Shown here: positions 16,998 through 26,355 of the stretch, one piece after another
Layout: each line of letters opens with the position of its first letter
Numbering within the stretch: the stretch's first letter is position 1
NCBI RefSeq assembly: GCF_900111995.1
Contig: NZ_FOKF01000009.1
Span: 81,146-145,145, forward strand
From: Collimonas sp. OK607
GTDB taxonomy: Bacteria > Pseudomonadota > Gammaproteobacteria > Burkholderiales > Burkholderiaceae_D
Reading direction: 5' to 3'
Length of the DNA: 64,000 nt
Translations under genes and position numbers: made by a program
Notes under the pieces: model-generated
The model's input: only the letters and a program-made list of their open reading frames with translations
The model's database searches: none
What the model was told of the DNA's origin: nothing

Positions 16998-17897
16998 ATG
17001 AATCTCAATCTCAACCTGAATCCAAAACACACCGAGGCCTTTCGCGCGGTCATCGAAACCGGTAGCTTCGAGCAAGCCGCGGTGCGGCTGCACCTGACCT
17101 CACCGGCAATATCGCAACGGGTGCATGCACTTGAAAGCATGTTGGGCAATGCCTTGATCGTGCGAAGCCGTCCTGCGCGCGCTACCAGTACCGGGCACAG
17201 GCTGATGCAATATCTGAAGCGGGCGCAAATGCTGGAGGCGGATCTGGCGGCAGAGTTGGCGGTGGAACAGGATGCGCCAATGCGACTGGTGCTGGCATTG
17301 AATGCCGATTCGATAGGCACCTGGTTTTTTCCTGCTTTGTCAGACCTGTTGATACGGGAAAAAGTTCTGCTGGACCTGACCGTAGAAGATCAGGATCACA
17401 CTTACACGCTGCTGGAAACCGGCATGGCCATTGGCTGCATCAGCACCGAACCGAAGCCGATGCGCGGCTGTTCGGCCGAGCTGTTGGGAGTGATGCGCTA
17501 CTGGCTGGTGGCGGCAGAAGCGTTTTGCGATCGCTGGTTTGTAGATGGCTTGACGCGCAAAGCGGCGCGCAGTGCGCCGGTGGTGGCGTACACCCACAAA
17601 GACACTTTGCAATCTTCTTTCTTGCTGAGCAAACTGGGTTTGCCGGAGGGCGCATATCCGTGCCACTACGTTCCCGGCGCCGCATCGCATTTCAATGCGA
17701 TTCGCTATGGATTGGGTTACGGCATGGTGCCGGAACTGCTGCTTAAGGCGAGTGCCGGCAAGCATGAAATGATTTATCTCGCGCCGAATAAGCCGCTTGA
17801 ACTGGCGCTGTACTGGCATACCTGGAAGGTGCAATCGCCGCGTATGGAAAACTTGTCTCGTCAGATTATTTCGGCAGCGCGAAAAATCCTGAAGTAA
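16998..17897 (+). CDS. argP: LysR-family regulator ArgP
   Basis: A 299-residue LysR-type regulator of the ArgP/IciA branch. The HTH (about residues 10-70) reads AFRAVIETGSFEQAAVRLHL..AISQRVHALES, characteristic of ArgP, and a two-lobe effector domain follows. ArgP controls arginine/lysine export and related genes in response to the basic amino acids. The usual partner lysE/argO is not adjacent here; the gene is divergent from the PBP gene across an AT-rich 152-bp gap. The repeated N-L start (MNLNLNLN) is a small local repeat. Confidence 0.88.
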   Translation: MNLNLNLNPKHTEAFRAVIETGSFEQAAVRLHLTSPAISQRVHALESMLGNALIVRSRPARATSTGHRLMQYLKRAQMLEADLAAELAVEQDAPMRLVLALNADSIGTWFFPALSDLLIREKVLLDLTVEDQDHTYTLLETGMAIGCISTEPKPMRGCSAELLGVMRYWLVAAEAFCDRWFVDGLTRKAARSAPVVAYTHKDTLQSSFLLSKLGLPEGAYPCHYVPGAASHFNAIRYGLGYGMVPELLLKASAGKHEMIYLAPNKPLELALYWHTWKVQSPRMENLSRQIISAARKILK

Positions 17898-17940
17898 TCG
17901 CGACAGCATATAGCGCATATGGATATGTAAAACCATCAGT

Positions 17941-17968
17941 TTGTATTGCCGCCTGTCTACTATATTCT
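17941..17968 (+). promoter_or_regulatory. Possible sigma-70 promoter for the TonB receptor
   Basis: TTGTAT, 16 bp, TATTCT, ending 63 bp upstream of the receptor ATG. Seen as boxes only. Confidence 0.35.
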
Positions 17969-18031
17969 CGACTCCCATTAAAGAACGCTACAGTTTTTTA
18001 CAAAAGAATATATGGGAAGGATGAGCAATAA

Positions 18032-20761
18032 ATGTACAGATTCAAAACCCTGCCGGCGCAGACTGCGTTGTTGATCGCTATTGCAGCACCAAATCTCTAT
18101 CAGACAGCTTACGCACAATCCACGGACGATAACGACGCTCACACAGCCACCAGCGATACTAAACCCGTACTGGTCACGGGTTCCCGGATTCCCCGCGCCA
18201 GCAAGGAAGGACCGACTAGCGTAACCGTGATCACCGGCGAGGATATCGAAAAGCAAGGCTATCGCAATGTCTACGACGCCCTCAATGCGCAGACCCAGAA
18301 TACCGGCATGACCCAGGGCGCAGACTTCGGCAACACTTTCACTCCCGCGGCGAATACCATCAGCTTGCGCGGGTTAGGCCCTAACCACACTTTGATCCTG
18401 CTGAACGGCAGGCGGATTGCAGACTATCCGGTGGCCTATGACGGCTCGGTCAACTTCGTCAACCTGGCCAACATTCCATCGGCGCTGGTGGACCGCATTG
18501 AGATATTGAACAGCGGTGCTTCGGCCATCTACGGTTCGGATGCGATTGCCGGCGTCGTCAATATCATTACGAAAAAGCAGGTCAGCGGTGTAGACATCAA
18601 CGTCAAGGCTGGCGGTACACAGGACGGCGGCGGTTCTAATCAGCGGATTCAAATCACCGGCGGCGGCAGCAGCGGAAATCTGACCGGGCTTTTCGGCATA
18701 GAGCTAAGCCGGACCCAGCCGATCTGGAGTCGTCAGCGCGACTTCATGTCATCCACTTCATCCGACGGCACCACGCCAACCCGCGTGTTTTCGCGGCAGA
18801 ACGTCGACAGCGGGAAATACATCGATCCGGGCGCGGCAACCTGCGACCAGCTCGGCAATCTGTTCTACGACAGCGTGGTCAGGGTGAAGTCGAAGTCAGG
18901 CGTGTATTGCGGCAGCGGCAAGGCGCAACCGGCTTACTGGACCACCATGACCCAGAACGAAAGCGAAAATCTGTTCGGCAGCTTGCGCTATCAGTTGAGC
19001 GCCAAGACCGAATTATTCAGCGATCTGATGCTGGGGTTTAACTCTACGCAAAATAATACGCGCGGTCCCAGCTGGACCTCCGAAGCAGTCAGCAACAGTT
19101 ATTTTTTCAATCAGAACAGCGGCAACAACGAAAGCTGGTCACGCCGGATTTCGCCGGAAGAAATCGGCGGAGCCACTCGCTACAACCGAAAATGGAACGA
19201 CGTCGCGGCCAACTTGACGGTAGGCGTGCGCGGCGATATACCGTCAACCAGCAGCTGGAACTATGAAGCGGCTTACAACATCTCCGCTTACACCAGCCGC
19301 AAGACTACGCCTCTGTTGTTGAGTAACGTGGACAGTTTTTTCCTCGGGCCGCGTCTTGGCTACGATGCCGACGGCATCGCCATCTATGCGCCGGATCCGA
19401 AAAGACTATACCAGCCGCTGACACCGGATCAGTTCAACTCGATCACCGGCGAAGCAATCAGCCGCGATAAATCCTGGACCCAGACCTTGAGTCTGAGCGC
19501 CAACGGCGAGCTGTTCGACTTGCCCGCCGGACCGGTGCGCGTGGCGGCGGTGACTGAGCTCGGCAGCCAGGGTTTCAGCAATACGCCTGATCCGCAGATC
19601 AACCAAGGCGTGTTCTACAACCAGGCAGCTGCAAACGGCGCCAGCGGTTCGCGCCAACGCTATGCCTTAGGGACAGAACTGAACATACCGATCATCAAAG
19701 AGTTGGTAGCGACCGTGGCCGGACGTTACGACGAGTACAACTTCGCCGGCCGCAGCGACGGTAAATTCACCTACAACACCGGGCTCGAATTCCGTCCCGC
19801 CAACACCTTGCTGTTCCGCGGTAACTACGCTACCAGCTTCCGCGCACCGGACATGAATTACATCTATTCGTCCACCACCCGCGGTTACTATTCATCGACG
19901 ACCGATTACTACCGCTGCCAGCGGGCAGGGCAGGCATTAGCCGGCTGTGAGTTCAACAATTATTCACCGGGTGCGAATTACATTCAGACCGGCAGCAAGG
20001 ATCTGAAATCCGAGAACGGCAAATCCTGGAGTTACGGCGTAGTGTGGTCGCCAAGTGCCAATTTCGACATATCGGCCGATTTCTGGCGTATCCAGATCGA
20101 TAACCTGGTCACCAATCTCGATCCGGACACCATTCTGCACAATGAAGCAAATTGCCGTGCCGGCCAGCTGAACATCAATTCGCCGATCTGCGCCGATGCG
20201 CTGGCACGGGTGCAGCGTAACCCGGCCAATGCGATCTTCAATCCGAATGCCATCCAGAATATTCTGGTCAATCCGATCAATGCTGCGTCGGAACGTACCA
20301 GCGGCCTGGACTTTAGCGGGAAATGGCGTATCAAGGCAGGCGGCGTCGGCGACTTCCTGCTGAAGGCAAATTACACCAAGGTGCTCAGTCATCACTACAA
20401 GCAGTTTGCCGCCGATCCTGATACAGATGAATTGAATTCACTGACGAATCCCGACTGGGGTTCCAAGGTCAATGCCAGCGTTACCTGGCTGCGCAACAAA
20501 TGGACCAGCACCGTGCAAGTCACACGTTACGGCAGTTTGCCCAGCGCCGACCAGACCCGCCGCATCTCGCCGTTCGCATTGGTCAACCTGAGCGCCAGTT
20601 ATCAGATCAACCCGCGGGCGTCGGTATCGCTGATCGTCAATAATGTGTTTAATTCCGTGAGGCAAGACAATACTGCCGGCTGGCCGTATTATCCCGTAGG
20701 TAACTACAATCCCTACGGTCGTCAGGGTTGGCTGGAATTCAATTATCACTTTGGTTCGTAA
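18032..20761 (+). CDS. TonB-dependent outer-membrane receptor
   Basis: A 909-residue protein with an N-terminal Sec signal peptide (cleavage probable after TAYA, residue ~28), then a TonB-box-like stretch and plug domain (VLVTGSRIPRASKEGPTSVT; ISLRGLGPNHTLILLNGRRI; EILNSGASAIYGSDAIAGVVNIITKK) and a beta-barrel ending in aromatic EFNYHFGS. The plug sequence fits the large TonB receptors for organic compounds rather than classical siderophore receptors, but the ligand cannot be named. An AAGGATG ribosome site precedes the ATG. The exported thioredoxin-like gene follows after 72 bp and is probably co-transcribed. Confidence 0.93.
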   Translation: MYRFKTLPAQTALLIAIAAPNLYQTAYAQSTDDNDAHTATSDTKPVLVTGSRIPRASKEGPTSVTVITGEDIEKQGYRNVYDALNAQTQNTGMTQGADFGNTFTPAANTISLRGLGPNHTLILLNGRRIADYPVAYDGSVNFVNLANIPSALVDRIEILNSGASAIYGSDAIAGVVNIITKKQVSGVDINVKAGGTQDGGGSNQRIQITGGGSSGNLTGLFGIELSRTQPIWSRQRDFMSSTSSDGTTPTRVFSRQNVDSGKYIDPGAATCDQLGNLFYDSVVRVKSKSGVYCGSGKAQPAYWTTMTQNESENLFGSLRYQLSAKTELFSDLMLGFNSTQNNTRGPSWTSEAVSNSYFFNQNSGNNESWSRRISPEEIGGATRYNRKWNDVAANLTVGVRGDIPSTSSWNYEAAYNISAYTSRKTTPLLLSNVDSFFLGPRLGYDADGIAIYAPDPKRLYQPLTPDQFNSITGEAISRDKSWTQTLSLSANGELFDLPAGPVRVAAVTELGSQGFSNTPDPQINQGVFYNQAAANGASGSRQRYALGTELNIPIIKELVATVAGRYDEYNFAGRSDGKFTYNTGLEFRPANTLLFRGNYATSFRAPDMNYIYSSTTRGYYSSTTDYYRCQRAGQALAGCEFNNYSPGANYIQTGSKDLKSENGKSWSYGVVWSPSANFDISADFWRIQIDNLVTNLDPDTILHNEANCRAGQLNINSPICADALARVQRNPANAIFNPNAIQNILVNPINAASERTSGLDFSGKWRIKAGGVGDFLLKANYTKVLSHHYKQFAADPDTDELNSLTNPDWGSKVNASVTWLRNKWTSTVQVTRYGSLPSADQTRRISPFALVNLSASYQINPRASVSLIVNNVFNSVRQDNTAGWPYYPVGNYNPYGRQGWLEFNYHFGS

Positions 20762-20833
20762 AAGATATTCTCATAGCCGCAGCTGGCCACGCCGGTTGCG
20801 GCTCTACCTATTTGCACGATGGACGAATACAAG

Positions 20834-22405
20834 ATGAAGAGTTTATCCGCTACCGCGGCGATGTTTGCCACGCTGCTGTGCGCCGCCTTACCGACCATGT
20901 CCACAGCCTTGAATGCCGCCGAATCAAAGCCCGCAACTGCTGCGGCGGCGGCCGGCATCAATTGGTATGACGGCGACGTCGATGCAGCTTTCGCCTTCGC
21001 CAAAGCGCATAACAAACCATTGTTCCTGTACTGGGGCGCGACCTGGTGTCCGCCATGCAACCAGGTCAAAGCCACGATTTTTAACCGGCAAGGTTTTATC
21101 GAACGCTCGCGTTTCTTCGTGCCGGTGCATATTGACGGTGACAGCGCCGGCGCACAAAAACTCGGCGAGCGTTTCAAGGTGCGCGGCTATCCGACCATGA
21201 TCCTGTTCAAGCCCGACGGCACTGAAATTACCCGTTTGCCGGGTGAGGTCGACGCCGACCGTTATTTGCAGACGCTGGCACTGGGCATTAGCGCCAATCG
21301 TCCGGTCAGGCAAACCTTGCAGGCCGCCCTTGCCGGCGGCAAGCTGACGGCGGACGAATGGCGTCTGCTGGCTTACTACTCTTGGGATACCGACGAGCAG
21401 CAACTGATCAGCAGCAAGGAGTTATCGTCCACGCTGAAGCGGCTGGCGGCAAACTGCCCGCCTGGCGATACCGCCAATCGCCTGGCCTTGAGCGCATTGG
21501 TCGCGGCAGCTAACATTAAACCGGGTGAAGCCGCCAGCGTCGACAAAACGGCAGCGGCAGCGCAATTGACGAAGGCGGTAAGCGATGTCCATACAGCACG
21601 TGAGAATATGGACATATTTACCAACTATCCGGCCGAGCTGGTGCAGTTGGCCACGCTGCCGAAAACACCGGCCCGCGCAAAATTGATCGCCGCCTGGGAT
21701 CTCGCCATGCAGCGCTTGTCCGGCGATAAGACGTTATCCAGGACTGATCGCTTATCGGCCTTGGCGGCACAAGTATCACTGGCGCGTATCGATACTCCGG
21801 ACGGCGTGTTGGCGCCCGCCTTGCTCAAAGACGTGCGGCAACGCGTGGCGCTAGCCGATAGTGCAACCACCGACGCCTATGAGCGGCAATCGGTGATCAA
21901 TACCGGCGCGCATGTCTTGAGCGATGCCGGTTTGCTGGACGATTCGGATCGCTTGCTCAAGGCTGAGCTGAAGCGTTCGCATGCGCCATACTATTTTATG
22001 CTTAGGCTGGCCTCGAATGCCAGGAAGCGTGGCGATAAAACCGGCGCCATCAACTGGTATGAACAGGCGTACCAGGCGGCGCAAGGACCGGCGACGCGCT
22101 TGCAATGGGGTGTGGCGTATTTGTCAGGTTTGCTGGAACTGGCGCCGCAGGATGAAAGCCGTATAGAAAAGGTTGCGCATGGCGTGTTGCAGGAGCTGGG
22201 CGGCACTCAGAATGCATTCTACGAACGTAATCGTTCAGTGCTGGAGCGCCTGGGGAAAAAACTCAATGCATGGAATGGCGACGGAAGGCATCAGGCTGTA
22301 ATAGGGCGTTTGCGACTGCAACTGGATACTGTTTGCGGAAAATTGCCGGCGGCAGATGCGCAGCGCGCCACTTGCCAGGGTTTGCTGAGTTCCGCCCAGG
22401 TTTAG
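20834..22405 (+). CDS. Exported thioredoxin-like protein with long helical C-terminal region
   Basis: A 523-residue protein. It has a signal peptide (about residues 1-28), then a thioredoxin-fold domain (about 43-145) with ATWCPPCNQVK (redox pair Cys72/Cys75) and GYPTMILFKPDG (cis-Pro loop). About 370 residues of Ala/Leu-rich helical sequence follow, including a TPR-like stretch (KRGDKTGAINWYEQAYQAA). Such proteins act in the periplasm on disulfides; the partner is not known. I chose the ATG at 20834, which has GGACGA upstream and directly starts a signal peptide. It is paired with the TonB receptor. Confidence 0.85.
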   Translation: MKSLSATAAMFATLLCAALPTMSTALNAAESKPATAAAAAGINWYDGDVDAAFAFAKAHNKPLFLYWGATWCPPCNQVKATIFNRQGFIERSRFFVPVHIDGDSAGAQKLGERFKVRGYPTMILFKPDGTEITRLPGEVDADRYLQTLALGISANRPVRQTLQAALAGGKLTADEWRLLAYYSWDTDEQQLISSKELSSTLKRLAANCPPGDTANRLALSALVAAANIKPGEAASVDKTAAAAQLTKAVSDVHTARENMDIFTNYPAELVQLATLPKTPARAKLIAAWDLAMQRLSGDKTLSRTDRLSALAAQVSLARIDTPDGVLAPALLKDVRQRVALADSATTDAYERQSVINTGAHVLSDAGLLDDSDRLLKAELKRSHAPYYFMLRLASNARKRGDKTGAINWYEQAYQAAQGPATRLQWGVAYLSGLLELAPQDESRIEKVAHGVLQELGGTQNAFYERNRSVLERLGKKLNAWNGDGRHQAVIGRLRLQLDTVCGKLPAADAQRATCQGLLSSAQV

Positions 22406-22496
22406 TATAACGGGATCATTCCGGATAAATCGGTTACGCTAGGGAACTGCGGTTTCCCCTTGTATTTCCCCTTTCCTTTGACCGGACCGGCCGACC

Positions 22497-23168
22497 ATGA
22501 TCATTGTTCACCATCTCAACAACTCCCGTTCACAGCGCGTACTCTGGTTGCTCGAAGAGCTGGGGCTGGATTATGAGCTCAAGCTGTATCAGCGCGATCC
22601 GAAAACAATGTTGGCACCGCCTTCACTGAAAGCGGTTCATCCTTTAGGAAAATCACCAGTCATCACAGACGGCGATAACACGATTGCCGAATCGGGTGCG
22701 ATTATCGAATACCTGGTGCAGCAATATGGCAATGGTCGCCTGATTCCGGCGGCGGGCAGCAAGGATCGCCTGCGCTACACTTACTGGCTGCACTACGCCG
22801 AAGGTTCGGCCATGCCGCCATTGCTGATGAAGCTGATCTTCGGACGCCTGGGGCGGCCGCCGATGCCGGCTCTGCTGCGGCCGCTGGCGCGTTCGATAGC
22901 GAACGGCGTGCAGCGCAACTACATCGATCCGCAACTCAAGACGCATCTGGATTTCATGGAAGGCGAACTGGGTAAGTCGACCTGGTTTGCCGGCGAAGAA
23001 TTCAGCGCCGCCGACATCCAGATGAGCTTTCCGCTGGAAGCTTCGCAATCGCGCGGTGGCCTGGATGCCAGCCGGCCGAACCTGCTCGCCTTTTTACAAC
23101 GGATCCATGCACGGCCGGCGTATAAGCGTGCGATCGAAAAAGGAGGCAAATACGATTTGCTGAAGTAA
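22497..23168 (+). CDS. Glutathione S-transferase family protein
   Basis: A 223-residue GST. The thioredoxin-like half opens VHHLNNSRSQRVLWLLEELGLDYEL (Ser/Arg active-site region of the bacterial beta/theta-like group), with HPLGKSPVITDGDNTIAESGAIIEYL as the glutathione site. The C-terminal helical half has FSAADIQMSFPLE. It probably conjugates or reduces electrophiles with glutathione. It stands alone between the thioredoxin-like and AMP nucleosidase genes. Confidence 0.88.
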   Translation: MIIVHHLNNSRSQRVLWLLEELGLDYELKLYQRDPKTMLAPPSLKAVHPLGKSPVITDGDNTIAESGAIIEYLVQQYGNGRLIPAAGSKDRLRYTYWLHYAEGSAMPPLLMKLIFGRLGRPPMPALLRPLARSIANGVQRNYIDPQLKTHLDFMEGELGKSTWFAGEEFSAADIQMSFPLEASQSRGGLDASRPNLLAFLQRIHARPAYKRAIEKGGKYDLLK

Positions 23169-23256
23169 GATTGCGCCGTAATACCGTGCTTTCCCTGGCG
23201 TTCGAATCCGACTCTCACCCCACGCTCGCGCCAATCCCGTTAGAATTGAATTGTAA

Positions 23257-23280
23257 GGCCCGGATAAAATTGTCCGGGCC
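23257..23280 (+). other. Perfect stem-loop upstream of amn
   Basis: Arms GGCCCGGA (23257-23264) and TCCGGGCC (23273-23280) with an 8-nt A/T loop, 45 bp before the amn ATG. There is no T-run, so it is not a standard terminator of the preceding GST gene; a leader structure of amn is possible. Confidence 0.6.
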
Positions 23281-23325
23281 ATGACGCCAACCGGTTTGGC
23301 GTACAGATATCGCTACGGAGATTCA

Positions 23326-24819
23326 ATGTTCCCCACTGAGCAATTCACCGATCCCCACGCCGCCGTCGCGCGCGTGCAAGAGATTTACGACCACCACACT
23401 GCATTGTTGCGGGACGCGTTCAAGCGCTTTTCGAATGGCGAAGTAATGACGGAACGGGTGCGCGCCTGCTATCCGTTTGTACGTGTTACAACCGAATTCA
23501 ACACCCGTGCCGATACTCGTCAGTCCTTCGGCTTCGTGTCTGGCCCGGGCGTCTATGAAACTACGCTGACCAGGCCATCACTCTACTCAAATTACCTGGT
23601 CAGCCAGTTCAAACTGCTGCGCGATAACCACGATGTGCCGTTGGAAGTCGGCGTCAGCGACATGCCGATTCCGGTGCACTTCGCCTTCCCCGAAGGCATC
23701 CATGTCGAAGGTAATCTCGATCCGGATCATTTGCGGACTTTGCCGGATGTGTTCGACCTGCCGAACCTGGCGACCATGGACGATCGCATCGTCAACGGCA
23801 CGTATGAGGAAATGCCGGGCGATCCGCACCCGCTGGCTTTATTTACCGCGCCGCGTATCGATTATTCGCTGCACAGGCTGAAGCACTACACAGCGACTTC
23901 CCCCGATCGTTTCCAGCGCTATGTGTTGTTTACCAACTATGCGTTCTATGTCGATGAATTCATCCGCATGGGGCGCGAACTGATGCAAGCCACCAGCGAT
24001 CCGGAGCAGCGCGCCTATCGCCAGCAATACACGGCATTTGTCGAGCCGGGCGATCTGACCACCTGGAATGCCAACCTCGACGACCTGCCTTCCGATCGCG
24101 CACTCACCGGTATCGCACCGGCGCGCCAGCCGCAAATGCCGGCTTACCATTTGCAGCGTGCCGACGGTTCCGGTATCACGCTGATCAATATCGGCGTCGG
24201 TCCGTCGAATGCCAAAACCATTACCGACCACGTTGCGGTATTACGCCCGCACGGCTGGATCATGCTGGGTCACTGCGCCGGCTTATCGACCTCGCAACGG
24301 ATGGGCGACTACGTACTTGCGCACGCCTATGTGCGCGACGACCATGTACTCGATGACGACTTGCCGCTGTGGGTGCCGGTGCCGGCACTGGCCGAGGTGC
24401 AGCTGGCATTGCAGGATGCGGTGGCTGCCATCACCCAACTGGACGGTTATGAACTGAAGCGCATCATGCGTACCGGCACGGTGGCCTCTATCGATGATCG
24501 CAACTGGGAGCTGCGCGATCATCGCAAGCCTCTATTACGCTTCAATCAAAGCCGTGCAATTGCGCTGGATATGGAAAGCGCTACGGTGGCCGCCAACGGT
24601 TTCCGTTTCCGCGTTCCTTACGGTACGCTGCTGTGTGTGTCGGACAAGCCGCTGCACGGTGAAATCAAATTACCTGGTATGGCCAACCGTTTTTACGAGC
24701 AGCGGGTTAACCAGCATTTGAAGATCGGCATCAAGGCGCTGGAATTGTTGCGCAATCAAGGTGTCGAACAGCTGCACAGCCGCAAGTTGCGCAGTTTCAG
24801 CGAGCCGGCGTTCCGTTGA
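23326..24819 (+). CDS. amn: AMP nucleosidase
   Basis: A 497-residue protein of full length for AMP nucleosidase, which hydrolyses AMP to adenine and ribose 5-phosphate. An N-terminal family-specific domain is followed by a nucleoside-phosphorylase-like domain with NIGVGPSNAKTITDHVAVLRPHGWIMLGHCAGL and, near the end, ALDMESATVAANGFRFRVPYGTLLCVSDKPLHGEIK (the DMES-x-A ribose-binding segment). I chose the ATG at 23326 with GGAG 5 bp upstream over one 15 codons earlier. It adjusts the adenylate pool in the cytoplasm. Confidence 0.93.
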   Translation: MFPTEQFTDPHAAVARVQEIYDHHTALLRDAFKRFSNGEVMTERVRACYPFVRVTTEFNTRADTRQSFGFVSGPGVYETTLTRPSLYSNYLVSQFKLLRDNHDVPLEVGVSDMPIPVHFAFPEGIHVEGNLDPDHLRTLPDVFDLPNLATMDDRIVNGTYEEMPGDPHPLALFTAPRIDYSLHRLKHYTATSPDRFQRYVLFTNYAFYVDEFIRMGRELMQATSDPEQRAYRQQYTAFVEPGDLTTWNANLDDLPSDRALTGIAPARQPQMPAYHLQRADGSGITLINIGVGPSNAKTITDHVAVLRPHGWIMLGHCAGLSTSQRMGDYVLAHAYVRDDHVLDDDLPLWVPVPALAEVQLALQDAVAAITQLDGYELKRIMRTGTVASIDDRNWELRDHRKPLLRFNQSRAIALDMESATVAANGFRFRVPYGTLLCVSDKPLHGEIKLPGMANRFYEQRVNQHLKIGIKALELLRNQGVEQLHSRKLRSFSEPAFR

Positions 24820-24865
24820 TCGCCACGTTATTTTTCGCGTTGTTTTTCAGGTTGTTTCCCCGCCC

Positions 24866-25096
24866 ATGTCTACCGTCATCAAGCACAGGAAAACAAAGAT
24901 CGTGACGCTGGCGGCGGGCGAGACGATAGCTGAACATTGCGCCGCCGGCGACATCGCCCTGGTCCAGGACGATGCCGGTTGGTGGACGCATTTTGTTGGT
25001 GAGAATGGTGCAATCGATAGTTACGATGTGCCGTTCGATTCCTATAACAAGGCACTGTGGGCGGCCAAGGCGGCCGCCGAGTTTTCTGCGGAATAG
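24866..25096 (+). CDS. Small conserved-looking hypothetical protein, 76 aa
   Basis: A 76-residue acidic protein starting MSTVIKHRKTKIVTLAAGE and ending in an Ala-rich helix (LWAAKAAAEFSAE). I do not recognise a family. The segment ALVQDDAGWWTHFVGENGAIDSYD looks like a small beta-sheet fold. It begins 46 bp after amn on the same strand, so it may be co-transcribed. The frame is open 35 codons upstream, but that part overlaps amn. No ribosome site is obvious. Confidence 0.6.
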   Translation: MSTVIKHRKTKIVTLAAGETIAEHCAAGDIALVQDDAGWWTHFVGENGAIDSYDVPFDSYNKALWAAKAAAEFSAE

Positions 25097-25108
25097 TGTG
25101 CCGTAATG

Positions 25109-26329
25109 TTAGCCGGCTTGTTTGCGGTTGTGTCTGTACATTGCACCTAATAACACGGCGCCCGCTAGCAACGCCAATGCCGCCACGCTCAGTGACGAGG
25201 TGAAGCTGCCGCTGCTCCGCACCAGGCGCGTCGCTAGTGGCGGCCCAATGATTTGTCCCACGCCATACGCAGCAGTCAACATTCCCATCAAGCTGCGCGC
25301 ATGATCGCCGCGCAGGCGGCGGGCGTCGCGCATTGCGAATAAAGTGATCGCGGTAAACGGCATGCCGAGCAAGATGCTGCCGAGTGCAAAGCCAGTGACG
25401 CTGGGCGAGACTATGCCGATCAGGATGCCGCATGCTTGCAGCAGATAACAGGCGGCCAGCAACAGCCGGTTATCCCAGTGGGTTGGCAATCTGGTTGCCA
25501 GCAGTGCGCCGATGGAAACGCATATGCCGAACAAGGGCCAGAATAAATCCGGCCAGTTCGAACCAGGCAAGGCCTGCCGTGCGATCACTGGCAGGAAGGT
25601 CGCTGTGATGATATAGCCGAAGCCGGCCAGCGCGTAAGCGAGAGTCAGGCCGCGCGTCTGGCGCGTGACTTGTGCTGGTTCCAGGCCATGTGCTGCCGGT
25701 GTCGGCGTGGCCGTCGCAGCAGCCGATCCCGCGAAGGTCGGCCATACCAGCGTCGTCAGTATCAATGCCAGCAATCCATACAATAGCCAGCCGTGTTCAG
25801 CCCGCCAGTGTTGCGTTACCATCGCGCTGGTCGCCAGACCCGTGATGAGAATACCGATTCCCGGACCGCAGTAAATGATGCCGCCGAGCGCTGGCGCCTT
25901 TAATTGCGCCAGGCGTTGCAAGCACCATCCGGATCCGTATACAAATACCCCGGCGCTGGCAATCCCTGCCAATGTGCGCAACAGCAGCCACAATGTCGGC
26001 GAATGCAATACGCCCATTCCCAGCGTCAGCAGGACGGTCGCAACCAAGCCAGTCTTGATGGCGCGGGTAGGGCTGACATGCAGCACCATGCACAGCAGTG
26101 CGCCGAGCAGGTAGCCGACATAGTTGGCGGTTGCCAGCCAGCCACCGGCCGCCAGGTCGATCACGCCGTCATGCAGCATCATCGGTAACAGCGGCGTGAA
26201 AGCGAAGCGGCCGATACCCATCGCGACTGCCAACGCCAGTAATCCGGCCAATGCTACGCGCCAGGCTTCGCGGTCGTGGTCCGTATCCACTTCATTCATG
26301 GCGGGCGTGGGTTGCTGATTTTTGCTCAA
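25109..26329 (-). CDS. MFS transporter, YbfB/YjiJ family
   Basis: A 406-residue, 12-helix membrane protein of the YbfB/YjiJ major facilitator family. It begins after a short tail with WRVALAGLLALAVAMGIGRFAFTPLLPMM; the GIGRFA(F/Y)TP(L/M)LP motif identifies the family. The substrate is unknown. It converges with the small hypothetical gene, and its start lies 26 bp beyond the stop of the nitronate-monooxygenase-like gene, so these two are probably one unit. Confidence 0.88.
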   Translation of the reverse strand: MSKNQQPTPAMNEVDTDHDREAWRVALAGLLALAVAMGIGRFAFTPLLPMMLHDGVIDLAAGGWLATANYVGYLLGALLCMVLHVSPTRAIKTGLVATVLLTLGMGVLHSPTLWLLLRTLAGIASAGVFVYGSGWCLQRLAQLKAPALGGIIYCGPGIGILITGLATSAMVTQHWRAEHGWLLYGLLALILTTLVWPTFAGSAAATATPTPAAHGLEPAQVTRQTRGLTLAYALAGFGYIITATFLPVIARQALPGSNWPDLFWPLFGICVSIGALLATRLPTHWDNRLLLAACYLLQACGILIGIVSPSVTGFALGSILLGMPFTAITLFAMRDARRLRGDHARSLMGMLTAAYGVGQIIGPPLATRLVRSSGSFTSSLSVAALALLAGAVLLGAMYRHNRKQAG

Positions 26330-26355
26330 GTCGTTTCTCTCTGGGACTAGTGATG

